Assembly (NCBI RefSeq): GCF_014205135.1
Contig: NZ_JACHMY010000001.1
Location: forward strand, 5,022,001-5,086,000
Length of the DNA: 64,000 bases
Direction: 5' to 3'
Source of the DNA: Kribbella italica
GTDB lineage: Bacteria > Actinomycetota > Actinomycetes > Propionibacteriales > Kribbellaceae
The notes below the pieces were generated by a model. The model was not told where the DNA came from. It worked only from the letters and a program-made list of their open reading frames with translations, and searched no databases. Numbering within the stretch: position 1 is the stretch's first letter; every line of letters starts with the position of its first letter. Made by a program: the position numbers and the translations under genes. Shown here piece by piece: positions 24,633 through 32,852 of this stretch.

Positions 24633-24754
24633 CAACGACTGCGTTACTTCTGGCGCCAACGGACCGGGAACCGCGTAGATTGTGTGCGCGTCACGGAGTG
24701 TGTGACAGGGGACGCGGGCGCGGGCCCGTGGCAGGCCACCGGAGGGGAACGACG

Positions 24755-26023
24755 ATGACCGAAGCCGACAACACCGCGGGGACACCGGCAGCAGGCGCTG
24801 GGCAGGCCCAGCCCGCGGTGTCGCCGCTGCAGCCGCCGACCGCGACCGCGCCGGGACTGATACTCACCGCACCGGCGCCGACACAGGCGGTGGCCACGAC
24901 GGCCGCGCCGAGCATGGCGCCCGCGGTCGACCCGGCCGCGCTGCCGGGGCTGGACTCGAAGGTCGACACCTTCCTCAGCTCGCTGATGACGGCCGCGCCG
25001 CGCTCGCCGGAGTTCGCCGCCAAGGCGACCGACGTGCGCAGCATGGGCGACGCCGACATCCGGCACGCCGCCGAGAGCTCGAACCGGCTGCTCCAGTCGC
25101 CGGTCAAGGCGCTGACCAGCGGCGGCCTGGCCGAGGGCTCGACGGTGGGCAAGACGCTGCTCGAGCTGCGCCGTACGGTCGAGAACCTGGACCCGAAGGA
25201 AGCCACCGGCCCGAAGAAGCTGCTCGGGATGATCCCGTTCGGCGACAAGATCGAGGACTACTTCCGCAAGTACCAGAGCGCGCAGAGCCACCTCGAGGGC
25301 ATCCTGCACTCGCTGCGCAACGGCCAGGACGAGCTCGGCAAGGACAACGCCGCGCTGAACCTGGAGAAGCAGCAGCTCTGGGACGCGATGGGCCGGCTGA
25401 ACCAGTACGTGTACGTCGCCGAGCGGCTGGACGCGCGGCTGTCGGCGACGATCGCCGAGCTGGAGACGACCGACCCGGACAAGGCCAAGGCGCTGCGCGA
25501 GGACGTGCTGTTCTACGTCCGGCAGAAGCACCAGGACCTGCTCGTCCAGCTGGCCGTGTCGATCCAGAACTACCTGGCCATCGACATCGTGATCAAGAAC
25601 AACATCGAGCTGATCAAGGGCGTCGACCGGGCCTCCACGACGACCGTCTCGGCCCTGCGGACGGCGGTCATCGTGGCGCAGGCGCTGGGCAACCAGAAGC
25701 TCGTGCTGGACCAGATCACCGCGCTCAACACGACCACCAGCGGGATGATCGAGCGCACCTCGCAGATGCTGCGGGACAACTCGGTCGCGATCCAGCAGCA
25801 GGCCGCCTCGGCGACCATCGGGCTGCCGCAGCTGCAGGCCGCGTTCGCCAACATCTACGCCACGATGGACGCGATCGACACCTTCAAGGTGGAGGCGCTG
25901 GACAGCATGGCCGCCACCATCGGCACGCTGGAGAGCGAGGTGACCAAGTCCCGCAGCTACCTGGACCGGGTCGCCCAGCAGGACCAGCGCGTGATCCAGG
26001 GCAGCCTCGACCTCGGTCGCTGA
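24755..26023 (+). CDS. TelA-family (toxic anion resistance) protein
   Basis: A 422-residue protein of the TelA family. The first 60 residues are Ala/Pro-rich and probably disordered. The conserved region follows, with long helices: DYFRKYQSAQSHLEGILHSL, EKQQLWDAMGRLNQYVYVAE, VRQKHQDLLVQLAVSIQNYL and YATMDAIDTFKVEALDSMA. The family is linked to tellurite and cell-envelope stress and is thought to act in the cytoplasm near the membrane. ATG 24755 follows GGAGGGG. It opens the large phospho-signalling gene run; the 122-base gap after folA probably holds the operon promoter. Confidence 0.88.
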   Translation: MTEADNTAGTPAAGAGQAQPAVSPLQPPTATAPGLILTAPAPTQAVATTAAPSMAPAVDPAALPGLDSKVDTFLSSLMTAAPRSPEFAAKATDVRSMGDADIRHAAESSNRLLQSPVKALTSGGLAEGSTVGKTLLELRRTVENLDPKEATGPKKLLGMIPFGDKIEDYFRKYQSAQSHLEGILHSLRNGQDELGKDNAALNLEKQQLWDAMGRLNQYVYVAERLDARLSATIAELETTDPDKAKALREDVLFYVRQKHQDLLVQLAVSIQNYLAIDIVIKNNIELIKGVDRASTTTVSALRTAVIVAQALGNQKLVLDQITALNTTTSGMIERTSQMLRDNSVAIQQQAASATIGLPQLQAAFANIYATMDAIDTFKVEALDSMAATIGTLESEVTKSRSYLDRVAQQDQRVIQGSLDLGR

Positions 26024-26059
26024 GCCTTTCAGGACTAGCGGGGGGACGGGACGAACTGC

Positions 26060-26644
26060 ATGGCATTGGGTGACTTCTTCGCGCGGCTCACGGGTCGCAA
26101 GGCGGAGCCCGAGCCTGCCCCGGCCCCTCGCGCACCGACCACCGACGACCTGCTCGCCGCACTGGTCCGGGTCGAGCAGCTGGTCGCGGACGGCGCCGTA
26201 CCGGCGGTCGTCGCGTCGCGGGTCAACCGGGTGGTGCGGATCGTCCGGGAGACCATCCCGCGGCTCGGCAACCTCGGTGGCAGCATGCAGGCGTACTCGG
26301 TGATGGCCACGGCGACGGATTACTTGCCGGAGGCCATCGGTGGGTACCTGCGGCTCCCGCGGCAGTGGGCCGACAGCCGGCCGGTGGACCGGGGCAAGAC
26401 GTCGCTGATGCTGCTGATCGACCAGCTGGACCTGCTGGGGGCGACGATGGACAAGGTGTTCGACGCGGTGAACCGGGCCGACGCGGCCGCGCTGGTCGCG
26501 CACGGCAGGTTCCTGCAGGAGAAGTTCGGGACCGGGTCGACCGGTGGCAGTCTCGCTCTGGGCGAGACGCCGTCCGGTCCGGCACCGGACGTCCCGCCGG
26601 GCGCGGGCCCGTTGCAACCACCGCCAGGACGAGGAGGGGCATGA
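26060..26644 (+). CDS. Uncharacterised TelA-associated protein
   Basis: A 194-residue soluble protein. It starts MALGDFFARLTGRK, has a helical core (DLLAALVRVEQLVADGAVPA, VVRIVRETIPRLGNLGGS, LMLLIDQLDLLGATMDKVFD) and ends in a Gly/Pro tail. No catalytic motif is visible. It lies 36 bases after the TelA gene and overlaps the AAA+ gene (ATGA). Its position suggests it works with TelA and the ATPase, perhaps as an adaptor. Function not recognised. Confidence 0.8.
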   Translation: MALGDFFARLTGRKAEPEPAPAPRAPTTDDLLAALVRVEQLVADGAVPAVVASRVNRVVRIVRETIPRLGNLGGSMQAYSVMATATDYLPEAIGGYLRLPRQWADSRPVDRGKTSLMLLIDQLDLLGATMDKVFDAVNRADAAALVAHGRFLQEKFGTGSTGGSLALGETPSGPAPDVPPGAGPLQPPPGRGGA

Positions 26645-28065
26645 GCAGCGTGGGGGGTACTTCGCTGAAGGACGCACTGGCGGGGCTGCTGACTGTTGCC
26701 GCACGCGCCGGTGTGACTGAGGACTCTGCTCGAGCGGAGGCTCTCTCCCTCGCCGCTGCGCTCGCCGAGTCCGCTCCGGGTGCTTCGGCGGACTGGGCGG
26801 CGGTGACGCCGGGTGCGACCACTCAGGACTTCTTCGACGCCGCCGTACGGGGTAGGAGATGGCGGGGCTCGCCCACCGCCGTGCTGAGCGAGCTGGTCGC
26901 GCAGAGCTCGCCGGAGAAGGTCCAGTACGCCGAGGCGCTGGCTGAGGTGGCTTCGGCCGCCTGCTCGCTCGGTGAGCCGACCATGCGAGTCATCGGCAAC
27001 GCGTCGGTCGCCGCGGCCGCACAGCTGCAGGCGGCGGGAGCCCGGCCGCTACAGGTGGCAGGCCAGACGCCGCCGCTGAGCACCGGTGCTCAGCAGGCAC
27101 TCCCCCAGGCAGCGGCCCAGGTGGAGGAGGCTCCCGTCCCCGAGCGGTCGGTGGAAGAGCTGCTGGCTGAGCTGGACGAGCTGACCGGGCTGGAGAAGGT
27201 CAAGCGGGAGGTACACCGGCAGGTCGCCGTACTGCGGGTGGAGAAGCTGCGGACCGACGCCGGGCTGAAGAGTCCGACGATCACGCGGCACCTGGTGTTC
27301 GTGGGCAATCCGGGGACCGGCAAGACGACGGTGGCCCGGCTGGTCAGCGGGATCTACAAGGCGCTGGGACTGCTCTCGAAGGGCCAGCTGATCGAGGTCG
27401 ACCGCTCCGAGCTGGTGGCCGGGTACTTGGGCCAGACAGCGACCAAAACCGCCGAGGTGGTCGCGTCGGCGGCCGGTGGCGTGCTGTTCATCGACGAGGC
27501 GTACAGCCTGACTTCCGGTGACCAAGGCACCGACCAGTACGGGCGGGAGGCGGTCGACACCCTGGTGAAGGAGATGGAGGACCGCCGCGACGACCTCGTC
27601 GTCATCGTGGCCGGGTACCCCGAGCCGATGGAGACGTTCATCGCCGCGAACCCCGGACTGGCCAGCCGGTTCCGGACCACGATCGGCTTCGAGGACTACA
27701 CCGACGCCGAGCTCACCGAGATCCTCACCGGCCTGGCCGCCGGCGCCGACTACGAGCTGACCCCGGAGGCGGTGGAGCACTTCCAGGTGGTCCTGTCGTC
27801 GACAGCGCGGAACCGCTCGTTCGGCAACGGCCGCTTCGCCCGCAACACGCTGGAGGCCGCGATCGGCCGGCACGCCTGGCGCCTGCGCGACGTGACGGCA
27901 CCCAGCACCGACCAGCTGCGTCAGATCCTCGCCGAGGACCTCACCGACGAGGACCTGCACCCACCGGCCGTCCCGAAGGACGAGGTCGGAGCCGAGCTGG
28001 CCGAGCCCGCGCCCGGCGAGACGACCGAGAACGCTGCGCTGCCCGAGCAAGGAGAACAGGCGTGA
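26641..28065 (+). CDS. CbbX/SpoVK-type AAA+ ATPase
   Basis: A 474-residue protein with a helical N-terminal region (1-160) and an AAA+ module of the CbbX/EccA/SpoVK type (about 175-435). Walker A GNPGTGKTT is at residue 222, Walker B VLFIDEAYSL at about 281, an arginine-finger region in SRFRTTIGFEDYT, and the conserved small domain NGRFARNTLEAA. Such ATPases remodel partner proteins. The GTGA overlap with glnX and ATGA overlap upstream tie it to the operon. The substrate might be TelA or another operon product; this is inferred. Confidence 0.9.
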   Translation: MSSVGGTSLKDALAGLLTVAARAGVTEDSARAEALSLAAALAESAPGASADWAAVTPGATTQDFFDAAVRGRRWRGSPTAVLSELVAQSSPEKVQYAEALAEVASAACSLGEPTMRVIGNASVAAAAQLQAAGARPLQVAGQTPPLSTGAQQALPQAAAQVEEAPVPERSVEELLAELDELTGLEKVKREVHRQVAVLRVEKLRTDAGLKSPTITRHLVFVGNPGTGKTTVARLVSGIYKALGLLSKGQLIEVDRSELVAGYLGQTATKTAEVVASAAGGVLFIDEAYSLTSGDQGTDQYGREAVDTLVKEMEDRRDDLVVIVAGYPEPMETFIAANPGLASRFRTTIGFEDYTDAELTEILTGLAAGADYELTPEAVEHFQVVLSSTARNRSFGNGRFARNTLEAAIGRHAWRLRDVTAPSTDQLRQILAEDLTDEDLHPPAVPKDEVGAELAEPAPGETTENAALPEQGEQA

Positions 28066-29387
28066 CCCAGACAGTCAGTGCGCCCCCGGCGACCTGGTCG
28101 CCGCCGGCCACGCCCGCGGCTCCGAGTGGCGCACCACAGCAGCCATCAGCCCGGAAGCCCCACGGTGTGCTCAACGTCTTCTTCTACGGTACGCCGGGCC
28201 GCATGCGCGCCCTGCTCATCCTGTCCGCGGTGATCGCCGTGCTGTTCGGCCTGGCCGCGGCGCAGGGGTTCCGTCAGTCCGACGGAGCCCTGCAGCGAGC
28301 CGAGGCCAACACGGCCCAGCTGGTCCGGGTGCAGGCGATCCACACCAACCTGGTCGCCGCCAACGCCGACGCCACCAACGCCTTCCTGGTCGGTGGCCTC
28401 GAGCCGCCGGCCCAGCGCCAGCACTTCGTCGACTCGCTGGCGACGGCCTCCCGGCTGATCGCCGAGGCCGCCACCGCGCAGCCGGCCGACCAGAACGTGC
28501 TCGGCCAGCTCAACACGACGCTGCTCACCTACAGCGGCCAGATCGAGCAGGCGCGGACCAACAACCGCCAGGGCCTGCCGATCGGCTCGCAGTACCTCAA
28601 GGACGCCAACGCGACCCTGCAGAACGACTCGCTCCCCCTGCTCAACGCACTGGTCGCGGCCAACGAGGACCGCGTCGACACCGAGTTCGACGGGGTCGGC
28701 ACCGGCAACGGCTGGCTGATCGTCGGCGGGCTCATCAGCCTCGCCGTACTGGTGCTGACGATGGTGTGGCTGGCCAAGCGCACCCGCCGGTACGTGAACG
28801 TCCCGCTGGCCGCCGGCGCCGTACTGGTGCTGCTGACGATCGTGGTCGGCGGGGCCGGCCTGGCCGGTGCGAGCAGCTCGGCGAAGGACACCTTCACCGA
28901 CGAGTACTCCGACGCGCTGGTGCTGGCACGAGCACGGATCGCGGCGTACGACGCCAAGTCGAACGAGAGCCTGACGCTGATCGCCCGCGGTTCCGGCGCG
29001 GACTTCGAGAAGGCCTGGAAGGCGGCGGCCGACCAGGTGGACAAGCAGCTCGCCACGATCGGGACGGGCGCCGGCAACGCGACCAGCGCGTGGCAGGAGT
29101 ACAAGCTCGCGCACGTCGCGATCCGCAAGGCCGACGACGGCGGCAACTGGGACGCCGCCGTTGACCAGGCGATCGGCACCGGGCCGAAGACGGCGACGGC
29201 ACCGTTCACGAACTTCGACAGGTCCTCGACCACGAAGCTCGGGGAGGCCAGCAGCGCGACGCAGACGCAGCTCGCCGACGCGCGCGGCTCGTTGCCACCG
29301 ATCGGCTGGCTCGGCCTCCCGATCGGGATCGCCGCCGCACTGCTCGCCGCCTGGGGCCTGTCCCAGCGTCTGGGGGAATACCGTTGA
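28062..29387 (+). CDS. glnX: GlnX-like four-helix transmembrane signalling protein
   Basis: A 441-residue protein with four membrane helices: ALLILSAVIAVLFGLAAAQG (about 50), WLIVGGLISLAVLVLTMVWL (about 225), NVPLAAGAVLVLLTIVVGGA (about 250) and IGWLGLPIGIAAALLAAWGL near the C-terminus, with two extracytoplasmic helical domains between pairs. Length, topology and position next to glnH and pknG match mycobacterial GlnX, which relays Asp/Glu binding by GlnH to PknG. The GTG start overlaps the AAA+ stop. The stop codon (29385-29387) falls within the right end of the TnpB element, so the original C-terminus may have been a few residues different. Confidence 0.87.
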   Translation: MTQTVSAPPATWSPPATPAAPSGAPQQPSARKPHGVLNVFFYGTPGRMRALLILSAVIAVLFGLAAAQGFRQSDGALQRAEANTAQLVRVQAIHTNLVAANADATNAFLVGGLEPPAQRQHFVDSLATASRLIAEAATAQPADQNVLGQLNTTLLTYSGQIEQARTNNRQGLPIGSQYLKDANATLQNDSLPLLNALVAANEDRVDTEFDGVGTGNGWLIVGGLISLAVLVLTMVWLAKRTRRYVNVPLAAGAVLVLLTIVVGGAGLAGASSSAKDTFTDEYSDALVLARARIAAYDAKSNESLTLIARGSGADFEKAWKAAADQVDKQLATIGTGAGNATSAWQEYKLAHVAIRKADDGGNWDAAVDQAIGTGPKTATAPFTNFDRSSTTKLGEASSATQTQLADARGSLPPIGWLGLPIGIAAALLAAWGLSQRLGEYR

Positions 29388-29520
29388 CGTCCTCCCCGCC
29401 GTCATTGACGAGGATTCCAGCTCAGCTAGGTAGTGAGTTGAGGTTCACGCTTCAGCGACACCCGTACTGGCTTGTCTCGGCGCGCGCTGACCGCCCGTCC
29501 GGCGGCGATGTTGATGGCGG
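29385..29520 (-). ncRNA. Putative omega RNA (reRNA) overlapping the tnpB 3' end
   Basis: In this family a guide RNA is made from the tnpB 3' end through the right end, with the guide taken from the flanking DNA. Here the right-end hairpin and GGAGGACGTCAA are present, so the guide would start at about 29383 and read minus-strand sequence of the glnX 3' end. The 5' boundary is arbitrary. Confidence 0.4.
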
Positions 29521-30613
29521 CGTTCACGTCGGCGTGGTCGCTGTGGCCGCAGGCCCGGCACCGGAACGCTTGGTTCTCGCGATTCGCTGGTGCGCAGTGC
29601 CCGCACCGCGAACACGTCTGACTCGTGTACGCCGGAGAGACCCTCTCGACTCTTCCGGCGGCTTTGTGTTCGAGCCGCTGGACCAGCAGCCCCCACCCGT
29701 TGCTGCGGATGCCCCGGTTCAGACCGGCCTTGGCACGTCGGCGGTTCGGCAGATAGCCGCCTGGCCTGGCCGGGTCGGGTTTCGGTTTCGGCCGCCGGGT
29801 CATGTGCGCGATCCGGAGGTCTTCGACGCGGATCACATCGAACCGGCGCGCAAGATCGGTGGTTGTCTTCTCGACCCAGTCCTTGCGCCGAGCCGCAGCG
29901 CGGGCGTGCAGTTTCGCGATCGCGGCTTTGACGCGCTGCCTGCGGTTCGATCCAGGCTGTGCTCTGGCGAGTCGCCGCTGAAGGTGCGTCAGTTGCCGCT
30001 GTTCGGACTCGGACAGTCGTGGACAGTTGAGCAGTTCCCCGGTGGACAGCGCGGCGGACACGGTCACACCGCGGTCAACGCCGACGACCGAACCGTTGCC
30101 GGGCGCGGGGATCGGGTCGGGGACTACAGCCAGCGCGATATGCCAGCGACCCACGCTGTCGCGAGCAACTCGGTACGACCTGGCGGCCGGCAGCGCGCGG
30201 CTGAGTTTGAACCTGACCCACCCGACTTTCGGGATCAGTACCCGACCCCACTTGCGGCTGAGCTGCTCGACACGGCCTGCTTGCGGGCCGACAACACGGA
30301 ACCCCTCGTGCCGTCCGGCCCTGCGCCACGTCGGACGGCCGTGACTACCGGCGAAGTAGTTCCGGCGTGCTTGGTCGAAGTCCCGCAATGCCTGCTGCTG
30401 GACGGTTTGCGACCCGGCCCGCAACCAGTCGAACGCTGCTCTGGCCTCGGTCAGCTGCCGGGACTGCTCATGGAATCCCGGGGTGGATCCCTTGTCGCGC
30501 GTCCACATCGCCGATTGCTCGACAGCCAAGTTCCACACGTACCGGGCATGTCTACAGTGCGCCAGCAGACCCGCAGTCTGGGTCGGCGCCGGATACATGC
30601 GGTAGCGGGACAC
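29426..30613 (-). CDS. tnpB: TnpB, RNA-guided endonuclease of an IS605-type element
   Basis: A 395-residue, apparently intact TnpB. RuvC acidic residues are visible: Asp180 (VVGVDRG), Glu264 (IRVEDLR) and Asp362 (HADVNAA). The C-terminal zinc finger has Cys334, Cys337, Cys352 and Cys355 (TCSRCGHC and RCRACGH). The N-terminal RYRMYPAPTQTAGLL is the family opening. The first in-frame start is GTG 30613. TnpB proteins cut DNA under an omega RNA guide and help retain the element. It runs opposite to the operon around it. Confidence 0.9.
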   Translation of the reverse strand: MSRYRMYPAPTQTAGLLAHCRHARYVWNLAVEQSAMWTRDKGSTPGFHEQSRQLTEARAAFDWLRAGSQTVQQQALRDFDQARRNYFAGSHGRPTWRRAGRHEGFRVVGPQAGRVEQLSRKWGRVLIPKVGWVRFKLSRALPAARSYRVARDSVGRWHIALAVVPDPIPAPGNGSVVGVDRGVTVSAALSTGELLNCPRLSESEQRQLTHLQRRLARAQPGSNRRQRVKAAIAKLHARAAARRKDWVEKTTTDLARRFDVIRVEDLRIAHMTRRPKPKPDPARPGGYLPNRRRAKAGLNRGIRSNGWGLLVQRLEHKAAGRVERVSPAYTSQTCSRCGHCAPANRENQAFRCRACGHSDHADVNAAINIAAGRAVSARRDKPVRVSLKREPQLTT

Positions 30614-30720
30614 AACTCGTACCCAACCAGCCCCCGCCGACAGTTCGGCGATCGCTTTGAAGGGAGGCAGTCGCGGTTCACCGCCGTCCTGAAGACGGAG
30701 CTTTCGCCGCGACCTACCTA

Positions 30721-31704
30721 ATGAAGAAGCAGTTGATCGCCGCCGGCAGCGTGCTGACGTTGCTCGCCCTGACCGCGTGCGGCTCGGGCGACTACGCGGC
30801 CACCCAGATCCCGACGAAGCCGGCCGCCCCGACCAGTACGGCGGCGCCGCCGGCCGGGCCGACCTGTACGAACAACCTGCGCGACGAGCTGCGCTCCTAC
30901 GCGCCGGCCGGTGCGCTGCCGCAGCCCGGCGAGATACGTCCTGGCTCGAAGATGGACGAGATCAAGCGCCGGGACCGGCTCCGGGCCGGGATCTCCGCGG
31001 ACAGCCTGAACCTGGGCTCGCGCAACCCGATCAGCGGCGCGATCGAGGGCTTCGACATCGACATGGTCCGCGAGGTGGCCCGGGCGATCTTCGGCGACCC
31101 GAACAAGGTCGAGCTGGTGGTGATCTCCAGCCCGCAGCGGATCCCGGTGCTGCAGAACAAGAACTCCGACATCGACATCGTCGCCCGGAACATGACGATC
31201 AACTGCGCGCGCTGGCAGCAGATCGCCTTCTCGGCCGAGTACTACCGGTCGGGCCAGAAGACGCTGGTGCAGCGCGACTCACCCGCCAAGAGCCTGGCCG
31301 ACCTGCGCGGCAAGACGGTCTGCGCACCGGCCGGGTCGACCAGCCTGGACAACCTCAACAAGTACAAGGACCGCGGCGTCAAGGCGATCACCGCCGACAC
31401 CGACACCGGGTGCCTGGTGCTGTTCCAGCAGGGCAAGGCGGACGGGATCACCGGTGACGACACCGTGCTGGCCGGCGAGGCCGCGCAGGACCCGTACGCG
31501 CGGATCATCCAGGACGAGCGGATCAGCGACGAGCCGTACGGCCTGGGCATGGCGAGGGGCGACAAGGAGTTCGTCCAGTTCGTCAACGGGGTGCTCGCGG
31601 AGATGAAGGCCAGCGGGCGCTGGAAGGCGTCGTACGACAAGTGGCTCGCGCCGACGCTCGGGCCGGCGCCGACGCCGCCGGTGGCCCTGTACGGCAGGGG
31701 CTGA
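30721..31704 (+). CDS. glnH: GlnH-like glutamate/aspartate-binding lipoprotein
   Basis: A 327-residue extracytoplasmic solute-binding protein of the GlnH/family-3 type. The signal peptide ends in a lipobox (LTACGS), followed by a Thr/Pro-rich linker and the bilobed domain: GAIEGFDIDMVREVARAIFG, DIDIVARNMTIN, LADLRGKTVCAPAGSTS and ADGITGDDTVLAGEAA. In mycobacteria GlnH binds Asp/Glu and signals through GlnX to PknG rather than serving transport; no permease genes are present here either. ATG 30721 lacks a clear Shine-Dalgarno, perhaps because the TnpB insertion separated it from glnX. Confidence 0.9.
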   Translation: MKKQLIAAGSVLTLLALTACGSGDYAATQIPTKPAAPTSTAAPPAGPTCTNNLRDELRSYAPAGALPQPGEIRPGSKMDEIKRRDRLRAGISADSLNLGSRNPISGAIEGFDIDMVREVARAIFGDPNKVELVVISSPQRIPVLQNKNSDIDIVARNMTINCARWQQIAFSAEYYRSGQKTLVQRDSPAKSLADLRGKTVCAPAGSTSLDNLNKYKDRGVKAITADTDTGCLVLFQQGKADGITGDDTVLAGEAAQDPYARIIQDERISDEPYGLGMARGDKEFVQFVNGVLAEMKASGRWKASYDKWLAPTLGPAPTPPVALYGRG

Positions 31705-32852
31705 TGACCGTTCGTACGCCGACCGCCGTCGCACCGGCGCCACCGGGCAGGATCGGCAGCAGCATTCCGGCGACGGAGCTGCTGGCGTTCCTCGACGCGC
31801 TCGGGACCTGGCGGGACCGGCGGCGCGCGGAGCTGGACGAGCTCGACCAGGCCGCCCTGCACGCCGCGGACGCCGACGCGCTGAGCGCCGACGTCGTGCT
31901 CAGCATGGCGGTGTGGAAGGCGGTCTCGGACCGGTACGAGCTGATCCTGCTGACCTGGGACTCCGGCCGGGTCGGCGCGACCGAGACCGAGCGGATCTCG
32001 ACGCTGATCTGGGGCGGGCTCGACACCACCTCGGGGGCCGCCGGCGCCGGTGGGTCGCTGGCCGTTTCGTTGCCTGAGGCATGCACTTTGTCGGACGCGC
32101 TGGCGGCGACGCTGCGGGCCAAGCTCGCGCTGGAGCCCGGTGACGCGGACCTGGCGGCACGGCTGCGGCAGCTGCGGGCGCAGGTCGAACGGATCAGCGA
32201 CCTGGTCACGCGGGAGCCCGCGGTGCACCGGAACGACGCGATCGCGAAGCACCACGACCTGGACCGGCGGGTCACCGATCTGGCCGAGCGCTCCAAGCGG
32301 GGAGCTGATGTCGGCGGGCTGATCGGGCCGCTGGAGATCGACGCGGCGCTGGTCGAGCGGGACCTGATCGTCGGTTCGGCGACCCGGCGGGAGCGCGCTG
32401 CTGACGTGGCCCGCGCGCGGACGTTGCGGACCGAGTTGGCGGCGCAGGGGACGGCTGTCCGCGCCCTGGCCGACCAGTGCGTCGCGGCGGTCACGCCTGC
32501 GCCGCGGCTCGGCGTACCGGATGTGAATGCGCTGGGGGCCGTGCCGAACACGCCTGCTGAGCTGGAGAAGTACCTGACCCGGCTGGACGCCGTACGGCGT
32601 GCGCTGGGGCAGGCACAGTCGGCGTACGGCGCTGCGCTGGCGCGGCGTGACGAGCTGGCCGCACGACTGGATGCCTACCAGGTGAAGGCGGGCAGCGTCG
32701 CTCGCACACCGGGGGCGAGCGAGGACCTGGCCGAGCTGTACCGGCGCGGGCGGGAAGTACTGAAGGCGGAGCCGGTGGATCTGGTCCGGCTGGCCGCGCT
32801 GACGGCGGCGTACCAGACCTACTTGGACAACAGTGTCGGAGGGACAACATGA
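31704..32852 (+). CDS. Coiled-coil protein of the PknG operon
   Basis: A 382-residue soluble protein dominated by heptad-like helices: ARLRQLRAQVERISDLV, LDRRVTDLAERSKRG, ARTLRTELAAQGTAVRALAD and ELEKYLTRLDAVRRALGQAQ. There is no enzyme motif, signal peptide or membrane helix. ATG 31704 shares a base with the glnH stop (TGATG), and its own stop overlaps pknG (ATGA), so expression is coupled to both. A scaffold or adaptor between GlnX and PknG is a possibility from position alone. Confidence 0.8.
   Translation: MTVRTPTAVAPAPPGRIGSSIPATELLAFLDALGTWRDRRRAELDELDQAALHAADADALSADVVLSMAVWKAVSDRYELILLTWDSGRVGATETERISTLIWGGLDTTSGAAGAGGSLAVSLPEACTLSDALAATLRAKLALEPGDADLAARLRQLRAQVERISDLVTREPAVHRNDAIAKHHDLDRRVTDLAERSKRGADVGGLIGPLEIDAALVERDLIVGSATRRERAADVARARTLRTELAAQGTAVRALADQCVAAVTPAPRLGVPDVNALGAVPNTPAELEKYLTRLDAVRRALGQAQSAYGAALARRDELAARLDAYQVKAGSVARTPGASEDLAELYRRGREVLKAEPVDLVRLAALTAAYQTYLDNSVGGTT

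Larger units (their letters stand above)
29384..30705 (-). mobile_element. IS200/IS605-superfamily TnpB-only element (IS1341-like)
   Basis: An element of about 1.3 kb inserted antisense between glnX and glnH, with one gene (tnpB) and no TnpA. On the minus strand the right end (about 29384-29415) reads GGAATCCTCGTCAATGACGG followed by CGGGGAGGACGTCAA, close to the conserved right end of actinobacterial TnpB elements. The left end (about 30680-30705) holds a small hairpin, CCGTC-TTCAG-GACGG on the minus strand. Exact ends are estimates. With no TnpA, transposition would need one supplied in trans. Confidence 0.75.

Noticed and set aside
29426..30613. Complete autonomous IS605 element
   Set aside because: No TnpA HUH transposase gene lies within or beside the element; only tnpB and end-like sequences are present.
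30721..31704. GlnH as part of an amino-acid ABC importer
   Set aside because: No permease or ATPase genes for import are nearby; the surrounding genes match the signalling locus glnX-glnH-pknG instead.
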